A stretch of 25,585 nt of DNA from a virus. The notes under the pieces were generated by a model. It searched no databases. It was given only the letters and a program-made list of their open reading frames with translations, and had not been told where the DNA came from. The translations under genes were made by a program, and so were the position numbers. Where the stretch lies: IMG/VR virus record IMGVR_UViG_3300025132_000264, positions 1 through 25,585 of that record; one strand, given 5' to 3'. Positions 18,311-25,578 of this stretch are shown piece after piece. The number at the start of each line of letters is the position of its first letter. Within the stretch, counting starts at the first letter, position 1.

Positions 18311-20533
18311 TTAAAGTATTTTTGAAAGTTTCCCATCATTATTATATTTTTTAAATCCTAAATCTATTGTTTTAGTAACTCTTTCAGAAACTGGTCTATA
18401 TTTGTTTTTATTACAAGCCATTATAGCTAAACCTGAACTAATAGAAGCATCGTGCTTTGTTCTTTTATTTATGTCAAATTGTGCCCAATCTTCAAGCGTT
18501 TTTTGATGATACATATCACCGTATTCAGTTTCTTTTAAACCTACAAAATCTTCTATATAAGCTTCAATTGCAGCTGCGTGAGCTTGTTTAATATCTTCAC
18601 TGGAATTTGGTATTCCCCCGATTTCTTTTTCAGCAGTAGATAATTTATTCCAAACTTTATCAGGTCTATTAATACTAAACCCTCTATAACCTCTTCTTTT
18701 AAAATAATATAAAAGTCTAGGTTTGTTATTTTCTGCCAATAAAGGCATTCCGTAGAATATACAAGCCATGAGTACATCTTCAAAAAATATTTCCGCTGTA
18801 TCGGGTCTTGATATATATTCTAAAAAAAAGTGATTAGGAGGCGCGTCTTCCATTGAAAACTTAGTTAATCCATGAAGCGCTCCTTTAGAACCGCGACCAT
18901 CAACAGTGCCACTAATATCGTAAGAGTCACAACCAAATGCTCCAACGTGTTCATTACCGGGATATTTTCCACCATTTTTACTTATTACGTTGTTTTGTAA
19001 ATTTAATGGCGGTATCCAAGATACATTGAATCTACCATTTTTTGAGGGTTTAAAAAAAACTCTAGTATCTTTAACTCCTTCTTGCCAGTGAAATGATCCT
19101 GTTGTAACATTTGCTTTATTGTTTAAATCTTCGTTGAAATCTATTTGTTCATATATCTTAGTGAGATTAAATAAACTTGATTTCACCTCATCTCTAAATG
19201 CATGCTTTTCAGTTCTAGGAAACTGTCTATAATATTCATTTAAACTATCAGCATCATCTTTTAATCCATCTACTTCATTTTCCCAATGTTCAATGACTCC
19301 GATTTTAATTGGGATACCATCAATTCCGATTTTTGGATTTTTTGGCGTAACGAATACAGGTGATCCAAAAGTATCCATGAATCCTTCGTAGTTCCACTCC
19401 ATAGGGATGAAAAGAGAATAGAGGCCAGAAGCTGTTTGTCCGTTTCTATTTCTTTTTGTAACATCTGAACTTTCGTATAATTTTTTAAAATTATTTCCAC
19501 CTTTATCTAACGCGTTTGAAGTTGAGCCCATCATACATTTACCTACGATTTTACGCCCTAGTCTTAATGTAGTTTTTGTAACCCTCCAGTTGTTTAATAT
19601 ATTATCCGGTCTTTCCCACTTACCACTTTCATCATGTGCTAATAATTTTAACTTTTCACCATCATAAGAGTTATCACCTGTGTTTTTCCAATCAATAGTT
19701 GTATCTAGACCTTGTAGTTCTTTTAATTTAACATTGTCATCTAGTTTTCGTCTAGTAAGCTTTGAAGCTGGGACTCTATACGCCAATTCGGTTTTAGGAC
19801 GATCCATACCATCTTGGATCGGTTTGAAGAAAAACGGATAGTTAACGGATATCGGGACAACTTTATCTGTGAACATTTTCTTAGCATCTGATCCAGTTTT
19901 AGAAAGTATGCCGAATCTAGCGTCAGAAGATATTGTTGCTTGGTTAACCAATTCGGCTGATGACATGAAGCTAAAGCCACTCCGTCTGTTTTTAAGGTAG
20001 CACATTCCATAACATCTGCTATCTGCCTTACAAGCTTCCCAGAATATAAAGAAGAGTCTATTTGCTTCTCTATAATCAGCTGCTCCAACATCAATTTTTG
20101 ACCATTGCAAGTACATGTAATGAGTACCAGTGATATAAGTAGACTTACCATTGTTATAAAACCAATACCCTTCTTCTCTTTTTTTAAATTCATCATCTAT
20201 ATAATCGTACCACTTTTCTTTAAAATCTATAGGATATTCTTCCCAATCAAATCTACTTTTAATTCTACTTAATTCTTTGGGATATTCTTGTTTTTCCCAG
20301 TATTGTTCCTTTTTATTTTTGCTTCGTTTAAAAGGTTCATTTTCTGCTGGTAAAGCAATGCGTAAGTTTTGAATTTCAATGATCTGTCCAATTTGTCCAG
20401 TTTTACTAATTACAATAAAGTCATAATCAGGATTATAACCATATTCCCATTTTTTATATCTATTTTGTTTAGATAGTATTTTAGGATTTACAACATCTTT
20501 TATTTCTTTCCAAAGTGTTTGTTCGTAACTCAT
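18311..20533 (-). CDS. terL: Terminase large subunit (packaging ATPase-nuclease)
   Basis: This motor subunit translocates phage DNA into the prohead and cuts it. In 740 residues the ATPase domain shows a deviant Walker A KNRRSGFSF (181-189), Walker B KLLAHDES with D301-E302, and the coupling motif MMGSTSN (334-340). The RNase H-like nuclease domain has GCDSYD (D536), an acid in LLAENN (E601), and the terminal Asp in TKHDASIS (D695). I propose these three as the metal-binding triad. The usual GKT/S of the P-loop is missing, as in some other phage terminases that keep only the basic residue and Gly. The N-terminal 130 residues are Lys/Tyr-rich and longer than in many terminases. It starts 4 bases before the small-terminase stop (ATGA overlap). 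Confidence 0.92.
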   Translation of the reverse strand: MSYEQTLWKEIKDVVNPKILSKQNRYKKWEYGYNPDYDFIVISKTGQIGQIIEIQNLRIALPAENEPFKRSKNKKEQYWEKQEYPKELSRIKSRFDWEEYPIDFKEKWYDYIDDEFKKREEGYWFYNNGKSTYITGTHYMYLQWSKIDVGAADYREANRLFFIFWEACKADSRCYGMCYLKNRRSGFSFMSSAELVNQATISSDARFGILSKTGSDAKKMFTDKVVPISVNYPFFFKPIQDGMDRPKTELAYRVPASKLTRRKLDDNVKLKELQGLDTTIDWKNTGDNSYDGEKLKLLAHDESGKWERPDNILNNWRVTKTTLRLGRKIVGKCMMGSTSNALDKGGNNFKKLYESSDVTKRNRNGQTASGLYSLFIPMEWNYEGFMDTFGSPVFVTPKNPKIGIDGIPIKIGVIEHWENEVDGLKDDADSLNEYYRQFPRTEKHAFRDEVKSSLFNLTKIYEQIDFNEDLNNKANVTTGSFHWQEGVKDTRVFFKPSKNGRFNVSWIPPLNLQNNVISKNGGKYPGNEHVGAFGCDSYDISGTVDGRGSKGALHGLTKFSMEDAPPNHFFLEYISRPDTAEIFFEDVLMACIFYGMPLLAENNKPRLLYYFKRRGYRGFSINRPDKVWNKLSTAEKEIGGIPNSSEDIKQAHAAAIEAYIEDFVGLKETEYGDMYHQKTLEDWAQFDINKRTKHDASISSGLAIMACNKNKYRPVSERVTKTIDLGFKKYNNDGKLSKIL

Positions 20534-20808
20534 TTACTTCTCCCTTCCGCAAAACCTTTAAAAGTTTTTTCTTCTTTTATTTCTTCTTTTGTTTTTCCTT
20601 CTAATAAGTTTTCTTCTTCTTCTATTCTATTAAGTATTTCAAATGCGTCAAATATTGCTAGTTTTTTTGTTGCAGCGGCATTCTTCAAACGATCCGCAGT
20701 TACATCTTCTCCCGTGTCTACTATCGGTTCTTTTGCAACTTTTATGAGTTCCTTTACAGCAAGTTGTCCCGCTTGGATTATATTCTTCTTCGTCTCCTTG
20801 GTGTTCAT
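20530..20808 (-). CDS. terS: Terminase small subunit-like protein (92 aa)
   Basis: This small helical protein ends in the ATGA that also starts the terminase large subunit. Its core QLAVKELIKVAKEP and DRLKNAAATKKLAIFDAFEI (residues about 15-57) looks like the helical DNA-binding and oligomerisation region of small terminases; the C-terminus is Glu/Lys-rich. The call rests mainly on position and length. The first 53 codons overlap the upstream GroES-like frame by 161 bp. By hand count, G or C is at the third position in about 19 of these 53 codons but in only 4 of the 39 after the overlap. Lys is AAG in 5 of 9 cases inside the overlap and AAA in all 6 after it. The frame opens after a TGA and ATG 20808 is the first good start. 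Confidence 0.65.
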   Translation of the reverse strand: MNTKETKKNIIQAGQLAVKELIKVAKEPIVDTGEDVTADRLKNAAATKKLAIFDAFEILNRIEEEENLLEGKTKEEIKEEKTFKGFAEGRSK

Positions 20809-21355
20809 GTGTAATAAGTATATCTTTAGATTTCATACAATATAATATTTCATTATCTATTTCAAATTCCCACTCTCTAAGATTAGGAAAGCTTACTACG
20901 TCTTCTTCTTTCACTCCTAAAGAATCTAGCATTTTATTACTATACTTTAAAATTCCTAAATTTGGAATAGTTTTTTCACCCAATTTTTTTGACAGTAAAG
21001 GTTTTACAAAACACCTATCTAAAAATGTTTTTCTTTCATTATTTCTTTCATACATATATATTTGATCGGGTGAACAAAAATATAAATTATCCTTAAAATA
21101 AGATCTACTGTTTTGTTTCTTACCTTTCATGTTGTAGAATTTTCTAAATACATTATGATGTATATGTACTATATCTCCAACCTTTATTGGTAGTTTATAA
21201 TTCTTAGGAATACTAATTACTTTAGCTGTTTTATTTACACTCTTGAAAGTTTCTATTTTAGTATTTAGTATAAGAGATTTTCCATTTATTTTTTTAACGT
21301 TATTGTAACGTTCTCCAAGTGGTTCTACTATATAATCGTATAAACTACTCGCCAT
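20648..21355 (-). CDS. GroES-like co-chaperonin with two apparent GroES domains
   Basis: A 235-residue protein (from ATG 21355) in which I see two GroES-like beta-barrels in a row. Domain 1 (about 4-104) has the N-terminal strand YIVEPLGERYNNV, a loop with GKSLIL corresponding to the GroEL-binding mobile loop of GroES (its IVL), then KVISIP, KVGDIVHI and a closing DNLYFCSPDQIYMY. Domain 2 (about 113-183) repeats this order with CFVKPL, GVKEEDVVSF and EIDNEILYCMKSKDILIT, which closely resembles the GroES ending, but lacks the mobile loop. The last 52 residues are Cys/Arg/Lys-rich with seven Cys and overlap the next gene. It probably caps host GroEL to fold a virion protein, as phage T4 gp31 does. 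An upstream TTG start at 21373 is possible but ATG 21355 is favoured. It overlaps the 77-aa gene by 11 bp. Confidence 0.75.
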   Translation of the reverse strand: MASSLYDYIVEPLGERYNNVKKINGKSLILNTKIETFKSVNKTAKVISIPKNYKLPIKVGDIVHIHHNVFRKFYNMKGKKQNSRSYFKDNLYFCSPDQIYMYERNNERKTFLDRCFVKPLLSKKLGEKTIPNLGILKYSNKMLDSLGVKEEDVVSFPNLREWEFEIDNEILYCMKSKDILITHEHQGDEEEYNPSGTTCCKGTHKSCKRTDSRHGRRCNCGSFEECRCNKKTSNI

Positions 21356-21578
21356 ACTGCAGATCATATTCAACAGCTACAGCCATTTGACTGTTGAATT
21401 TTTTCCAAGGAAGTATTTCATTGTTTTTTTTTATATATATAAAATATTCTCCCTTTTCTTCACTATCTATTATATCAGAAATTATATGCCCACCGTAGAC
21501 TTCTTGACCTACAGCGTAATGCATTGCTTCATTTTTATAATCAGATCCTATGCTAATTTTTCTAATAATTCGTGACAT
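21345..21578 (-). CDS. Small conserved phage protein of unknown function (77 aa)
   Basis: The protein is 77 residues, mixed alpha/beta, with IRKISIGSDYKNEAMHYAVG at residues 4-23, GHIISDII, a strand pair EYFIYIKKNN and the ending PWKKF...VEYDLQYGE. I associate this pattern with small proteins found beside terminase genes in marine phages, but no function is known to me. It has no membrane segment, signal peptide or Cys. It is linked to both neighbours: 2 bases after the 86-aa gene and an 11-bp overlap with the co-chaperonin, so it is probably translated with it. A possible regulatory or packaging-related role is conjecture. Confidence 0.55.
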   Translation of the reverse strand: MSRIIRKISIGSDYKNEAMHYAVGQEVYGGHIISDIIDSEEKGEYFIYIKKNNEILPWKKFNSQMAVAVEYDLQYGE

Positions 21579-21580
21579 AA

Positions 21581-21841
21581 TTAATCCTCTTCTACAACTG
21601 TTAATTCAGGTTTTGTATTTTCAACCTCGGTATATTCTCCCGTGTCTACATTAATATTAATTTGTCCATACTCTTGCTCAAGCACTGATTTAAAGTCTTC
21701 TGCTTCTTTATTCACTTGACCAAACTCGTGTAGTAAACCGTGCTTTTGAGCAGATACATAACCTATTTGATTTAATAGATTATTTAATTTTTTTTGTTGG
21801 TCTTGGATTGTTTTTAAATGTTCTTCTGATATTTTATTCAT
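21581..21841 (-). CDS. Small coiled-coil protein of unknown function (86 aa)
   Basis: Residues about 3-60 form one long amphipathic helix (EEHLKTIQDQQKKLNNLLNQ), with a central YVSAQKHGLLHEF segment. The tail is acidic and beta-like (INVDTGEYTEVE...VVEED). This shape occurs in many small proteins in the structural module of marine phages, where it is generally unassigned. It lies 22 bases after the tail-fibre gene and 2 bases before the 77-aa gene. It might be a chaperone or tail-assembly helper for the fibre before it, as small coiled-coil partners of fibres are known, but the sequence itself does not show this. Confidence 0.55.
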   Translation of the reverse strand: MNKISEEHLKTIQDQQKKLNNLLNQIGYVSAQKHGLLHEFGQVNKEAEDFKSVLEQEYGQININVDTGEYTEVENTKPELTVVEED

Positions 21842-21863
21842 TTTATTAAATTTAATTTATGTT

Positions 21864-23660
21864 TTAATCGAATTCGTAACTAATTATAATAGATACATCT
21901 CTTTGATCAGCAAAATCAGCTCCTGCTGTTCTTACTTGTTTTAACCGTAGTATTTTACCTCCGGTGGCACTAACTGAACCTGTCCACTCTTTGTAAGGCC
22001 AAGTGCCATTGTCTGAAAAGTCATAAGTTAATTCTGATGGTGTAGTAAGCAATGCTGTAATTTCTCCAGCAATTGCAGTATCTATAGCTGCACCACTATC
22101 TATCTCCTCAAGAGACAATGCAAACTCGTTTCCTGCTCCATTAGTATCCATAGGATCCGCAGTAAGTCCTAAATATTTGGCTTGAATTTTAGTGATAGTT
22201 ATATCAGCGGGTATAGCAATTCCACCAAAGTTAGTATTTATACTGTTCAAATCAGGAGTAAAATGAGCAAATTCATCATTAGCGGTAGTAGCTCCTAAAT
22301 CCCTCATTGTAGCTGTTAATTGACCAACTTGTTTTAGCGCTGGCGCCCATTCTATAGGTTGTCCAGCACCTCCAGAAGTTATTACATCTCCAGCATTTCC
22401 TGTTATACCATTAATTGATAAACTTCCACCGTTGTCGTAAATTATCTGTTGACCGGGAGCAGCAAGTCCTGCTTCTAAAACTATTTGTTCTTCAGCTTTT
22501 ATCTGCACCTCAGCTAAATCAGATGTTACTACCACATTAGCATCAGAAGAGGTTATTTCCACATTGTCTACAGCATCTACTGTAACATCAGCACTTGAGT
22601 CTAGGTCTAAAGTTCCTTGATCTGCATTAATTCTGTATGATAGATTTGAATTATTTTTTATACCTCCTGGACCATATGTAACATCCGCTCCACCAGGGTT
22701 TGTTAAATCTATTGTACCTACCGTAGGTGGAACTGCTGCGGGATCATTATCAGCACTATTTCCTGCGTCTAAAACGCTTTGTAAATCACCACCACCAGCA
22801 GCGGGAGTTGCCCACTTAACACCGTACTCAGCAACAGTGCTATCGGCTGTTAATACTTGTCCATCAGCACCGACGGGTATTATACCAGTAGAATCAACAA
22901 CACCAACTGTTCTACCTACAACTAGTTTACCTTTGCCATCACTAGTGATAGTTGATAAAGCATTAGTGTTTCCTCCTACTACTAATCGTCCGTCACTTAG
23001 ACTACCAACACCTGTACCACCATTTTGAACACTTAATACTCCACTTACGCTTGTATTAGTCTGTGTTAAGTTTATTTTCCCCCACTCAACAGTATTTCCT
23101 GGACCGTTAGAAAGCATAACTTCATTAACAAGGCCATTAGAAGCAGCTACTTGTATACCACCATTAACATCAAAAATAAATTGATGTTGATTGTTTCCAG
23201 AATCAGATTCAAGTGTTATACCTGTTCCAGATACTAATTGAACTCCTGTGTCACCTTTTAAAAAAGCTTCATCACCTAATGACTCTAATGTTAAAGCATT
23301 GTCAGATTCAAATTTACCTTTAGCACCTGCCGTAAAAGTTATTTCACTATTTTGTAATTGTAAATCAGCACCGTTATCAGTTGCTGCAATTATACCTGGT
23401 GTAGCTGCAACAGAGTTGACATAAACATCTGCCATAGTAGCATTACCACCAGCGCCGGGAGCTGCCCAAGCAGGAACACCTGCGACTATTGTTAATACAT
23501 CTCCATTGTTACCAAATGGCTTATATAAATTAGCTTCTAAAGAAGTTATTAAAGCTGATCCACTAATTTGAACATTAGTAGTAGCATCATAACCAGCAAG
23601 TCCTTGAACAGTGGTTATATCTGTTGTTGTTATAAATTGTGATATTTTTCTATTCGCCAT
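21864..23660 (-). CDS. Tail-fibre-like protein with repeated linker motif (598 aa)
   Basis: A 598-residue, beta-rich, Gly/Ala/Thr/Asn/Asp-rich protein. The N-terminus ISQFITTTDITTVQGLAGYD (6-25) would be the virion-attachment part. Four copies of a degenerate motif follow: NGDVLTIVAGVPAWA (52-66), NEVMLSNGPGNTVEWG (179-194), DGQVLTADSTVAEYGVKWA (266-284) and AGDVITSGGAGQPIEWA (423-439). A typical fibre element LSVQNGGTGVGSLSDG (209-224) is present. The C-terminal 150 residues look like a beta-sandwich and would be the host-binding or trimerising end. The start codon overlaps the previous stop (TAATG). It probably forms trimeric fibres or spikes that contact the host surface. Assignment as a fibre rests on repeats and composition. 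No enzymatic motif is seen. Confidence 0.7.
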   Translation of the reverse strand: MANRKISQFITTTDITTVQGLAGYDATTNVQISGSALITSLEANLYKPFGNNGDVLTIVAGVPAWAAPGAGGNATMADVYVNSVAATPGIIAATDNGADLQLQNSEITFTAGAKGKFESDNALTLESLGDEAFLKGDTGVQLVSGTGITLESDSGNNQHQFIFDVNGGIQVAASNGLVNEVMLSNGPGNTVEWGKINLTQTNTSVSGVLSVQNGGTGVGSLSDGRLVVGGNTNALSTITSDGKGKLVVGRTVGVVDSTGIIPVGADGQVLTADSTVAEYGVKWATPAAGGGDLQSVLDAGNSADNDPAAVPPTVGTIDLTNPGGADVTYGPGGIKNNSNLSYRINADQGTLDLDSSADVTVDAVDNVEITSSDANVVVTSDLAEVQIKAEEQIVLEAGLAAPGQQIIYDNGGSLSINGITGNAGDVITSGGAGQPIEWAPALKQVGQLTATMRDLGATTANDEFAHFTPDLNSINTNFGGIAIPADITITKIQAKYLGLTADPMDTNGAGNEFALSLEEIDSGAAIDTAIAGEITALLTTPSELTYDFSDNGTWPYKEWTGSVSATGGKILRLKQVRTAGADFADQRDVSIIISYEFD

Positions 23661-23833
23661 TATTCTTGTATTATAAAATCTTCATTAGCTTGATCTTCAC
23701 ATAACATATAAAAAGGATACGCTGCGTTTTCTTGTATAATTCCTATTACCACAGGCCTAATGTTAGCTCCAAAAACTCCTCCTGATGTTCCTACAGCAGG
23801 TATAGTATTTTTATTACTTAATATACCAGACAT
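23660..23833 (-). CDS. Small unknown protein upstream of the tail fibre (57 aa)
   Basis: A short frame reads Met-Ser-Gly-Ile-Leu-Ser-Asn-Lys and continues with NTIPAVGTSGGVFGANIRPV, then VIGIIQENAAYPFYML and CEDQANEDFIIQE before TAA. Support comes from exact packing: it starts one base after the stop of the 235-aa gene, and its TAA overlaps the ATG of the tail-fibre gene (TAATG), so translational coupling is likely. Without it there would be a 174-base gap, unusual here. It has one moderately hydrophobic stretch but no clear membrane helix. I do not recognise a family. A small attachment or fibre-associated protein is only a guess from the neighbours. Confidence 0.65.
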   Translation of the reverse strand: MSGILSNKNTIPAVGTSGGVFGANIRPVVIGIIQENAAYPFYMLCEDQANEDFIIQE

Positions 23834-23834
23834 C

Positions 23835-24542
23835 TTAAAACAATGCTAAAATGTAATCTTTTAATTCTTCAGAAGTTGGGGCATCTATTACAGGACCTGC
23901 AGCTACAGCTTCACATACAGTTAAAACAGCTACTGGCATAAAACTACCAGCTGGAACGTTTGTCCAAGTTGTTAAACTTCCACTTTCCATAACAACCGTT
24001 AATTGAGCTAAATCATATCCTACATAAATTCCAGCACCACTAGCTTTCACCTTATATTCGCAAGTACCACAATCAAGTGTTATTAAATTTTTCCATGAAG
24101 GAGATGAAGTGTAAGGAGTTCTAATTGGTGTTATGGGACAGCCGTAATCCCAGTCCCCATTAGCTTGAAAACTAACAATTTCTATAAAGTCAACAGCAGT
24201 TGAACCAGCATCTATAGCTTGATTACCTTTTTTACCCCATACTACAGATAATTTATCTCCAACTCTTAGATTTGTGTTAGTACAGTTTTTATTTATAATA
24301 GTTAAAGTAAGTATACCGCCATTAGCATCTATATTAGTTATTTCAACTATTAGTGACTCACTTCCATCGTTGTTTATAGCCACGTACTGCTCGCCTTGTT
24401 GAAAACCAGAACCAATATTACCATTAACATTTAGTAATATTTGATCTACTCTATTATATGCACAACTTGGTAAATCTTTTAATGATACCGCATCATGAGC
24501 AAATACTCTTGGCTGTTTATGTGTTAATCCTATTACACTCAT
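23835..24542 (-). CDS. Probable virion protein, beta-rich with C-terminal decoration-type domain (235 aa)
   Basis: The protein is almost wholly beta-rich. Residues about 25-102 form one domain, with VDQILLNVNG, SLIVEITNID and LRVGDKLSVVWG. Residues about 150-213 form a second domain with CGTC (158-161), AGIYVGYD and TTWTNVPAGSFMPVAVLTVC. This second part resembles the short beta-barrel found in many phage decoration or spike proteins, where a 'NVPAG...PV.V..V' strand pair recurs; this is my recollection, not a search result. Six Cys (27, 87, 135, 158, 161, 210) could form disulphides. The C-terminus TSEELKDYILAL is helical. It stands between the holin-like gene and the fibre gene. A particle-surface role is likely, the exact one unknown. 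Confidence 0.5.
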   Translation of the reverse strand: MSVIGLTHKQPRVFAHDAVSLKDLPSCAYNRVDQILLNVNGNIGSGFQQGEQYVAINNDGSESLIVEITNIDANGGILTLTIINKNCTNTNLRVGDKLSVVWGKKGNQAIDAGSTAVDFIEIVSFQANGDWDYGCPITPIRTPYTSSPSWKNLITLDCGTCEYKVKASGAGIYVGYDLAQLTVVMESGSLTTWTNVPAGSFMPVAVLTVCEAVAAGPVIDAPTSEELKDYILALF

Positions 24543-24548
24543 TTTTAT

Positions 24549-25001
24549 TTATTTTCTTATTTTTGTAATTTTTTCTGCACCTCTGCTACCAAAGTATGCT
24601 ACATATACTGTAAGTAGTAAAGCTTCTAATAAAGAAACCCAACCGTTTTTTATTTCTAATACTATTGTTGAATCCAGTACTATAAATATTGTCATTGCTA
24701 AAGTAAGAAATATAAGTGTCATAGGTCGAGTATTTTTACTCAACCATGAATCGCTTTTCATATCACTTGACCACCTAGTAGAAATATTATTCATTTCTGC
24801 TATATCTTGATCTAATAGTTTGAGAGCCATTTCTTTATCTTTGGGCTCAATACTAGTATCACTTGATATTAGATTTTTTACAATACCAAGTCCACCTTGA
24901 TCTGGTAAAAATTCTCCTATAGTGTCCAATATGTTAGGTGCTTTTTCTTTTAAAAACACACCTACTTTAGTTTCTTTAAATTTCTTTTTTGTTTTCGCCA
25001 T
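24549..25001 (-). CDS. Holin-like membrane protein (150 aa)
   Basis: The first 85 residues are soluble and charged with a basic N-terminus (MAKTKKKFKETK). A conserved-looking segment RWSSDMKSDSWLSKNTRP (76-93) leads into two hydrophobic helices at about 94-115 and 119-137, ending in a basic tail (SRGAEKITKIRK). The SDSWL...RP entry into membrane helices is typical of the 3TM holin family seen in gene-transfer agents and many marine phages. Holins open the inner membrane for the lysin at the end of infection. No endolysin gene is in the window, so it must lie outside if this is a lysis protein. Its start overlaps the preceding 57-aa gene by 26 bp. A virion or injection role is an alternative. 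Confidence 0.65.
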   Translation of the reverse strand: MAKTKKKFKETKVGVFLKEKAPNILDTIGEFLPDQGGLGIVKNLISSDTSIEPKDKEMALKLLDQDIAEMNNISTRWSSDMKSDSWLSKNTRPMTLIFLTLAMTIFIVLDSTIVLEIKNGWVSLLEALLLTVYVAYFGSRGAEKITKIRK

Positions 25002-25149
25002 TATTGTATGGGAACATTTGGTTTAATTTTTCTTTTCTTGATTTACATCCACAACCTCCGGGTATTTTATCTGCTAATTTTTTTATACCTGTTGCTGTTG
25101 TAAATTTTTCTATTGAGTCTCCTAGACCTTTTGATTTATTTGATTCCAT
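24976..25149 (-). CDS. Small Cys-containing phage protein (57 aa)
   Basis: The frame starts with ATG at 25149 and reads MESNKSKGLGDSIEKFTTAT, then GIKKLADKIPGGCGCKSRKE and KLNQMFPYNNGENKKEI before TAA. The core GLGD...FT.ATGIKKL followed by CGCKSRKEKLN and FPY is a small family I have met next to holin-like genes in marine phages. It is soluble and basic with a CGC Cys pair. It starts 16 bases after the stop of the 52-aa membrane protein and overlaps the holin-like gene by 26 bp. Without it the region would show a gap. The function is unknown; a lysis-associated or regulatory role is possible. Confidence 0.7.
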   Translation of the reverse strand: MESNKSKGLGDSIEKFTTATGIKKLADKIPGGCGCKSRKEKLNQMFPYNNGENKKEI

Positions 25150-25165
25150 TTTATTATAGTTATTT

Positions 25166-25324
25166 TTAATTAGATTTAAAAGCTAAAAACACTTCTCTAA
25201 GTGCATATCCAAAAGCTATACCAGCATACATTGGATGTGATTCAATTAATAACATAGATCCTATTACGACAGCTAAAACAGCTTTAGATAATGGATGATT
25301 AACTATTTGTTTTATTGTTTCCAT
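25166..25324 (-). CDS. Small membrane protein (52 aa)
   Basis: The frame starts at ATG 25324 and encodes METIKQIVNHPLSKAVLAVV, then IGSMLLIESHPMYAGIAFGY and ALREVFLAFKSN. Residues about 13-27 form a hydrophobic helix, and 32-50 form a second, more amphipathic one. It lies two bases after the stop of the 83-aa gene and 16 bases before the 57-aa gene, with a clean A-rich leader (AAGAAATAATT). Small membrane proteins of this size beside a holin-like gene can act as holins, antiholins or lysis partners. Here the role is inferred from place and size alone. Confidence 0.7.
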   Translation of the reverse strand: METIKQIVNHPLSKAVLAVVIGSMLLIESHPMYAGIAFGYALREVFLAFKSN

Positions 25325-25326
25325 AA

Positions 25327-25578
25327 TTATTTCTTTTTTCTACGTGATATTGCATTACCCTCTTTTAGTTGAGGATATTTTCTATACACACAAGCTTTAA
25401 TCGACTCAGGATTTTCAGCATTGTGAGCTAGTTTTAAAGCTGATTTAGCTCTTTTTAGTGTGTTAACTGGATATGTTCCTTTGGGTCCACAAAAATCTCC
25501 TTTAGCTACATTTTTGTATTTACCAGCGTTAGACATACCCGGTTCTTCTCTTATTTCTGATATTGTTTTCTTAGCCAT
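25327..25578 (-). CDS. Small basic phage protein (83 aa)
   Basis: An 83-residue, Lys/Arg-rich protein whose centre reads GDFCGPKGTYPVNTLKRAKS, then ALKLAHNAENPESIKACVYR and KYPQL. The 'G.YPVNT..RAKSAL.LAHNA....I..CVYRKYP' layout resembles the short helical segment found at the end of some phage portal and prohead-protease proteins ('FPI....L..A...A......I...A'), and it also occurs as free-standing small proteins in marine phages. It ends in a basic tail SRRKKK. It is the first gene at the upstream edge of the window and is followed two bases later by the small membrane protein. The function is unknown; DNA- or head-associated is the best guess. Confidence 0.6.
   Translation of the reverse strand: MAKKTISEIREEPGMSNAGKYKNVAKGDFCGPKGTYPVNTLKRAKSALKLAHNAENPESIKACVYRKYPQLKEGNAISRRKKK

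Noticed and set aside
19741-20196. 151-codon open frame on the minus strand inside the terminase large subunit gene
   Set aside because: It lies fully within the terminase gene, which has clear ATPase and nuclease motifs in its own frame. The translated product has no recognisable pattern, and the frame has no start context of its own.
20519-20845. 108-codon open frame on the plus strand, hydrophobic, opposite the small terminase
   Set aside because: It is antisense to the small terminase and co-chaperonin. Its Ser/Phe/Leu-rich sequence is what the complement of Lys/Glu-rich codons gives. All supported genes are on the minus strand.
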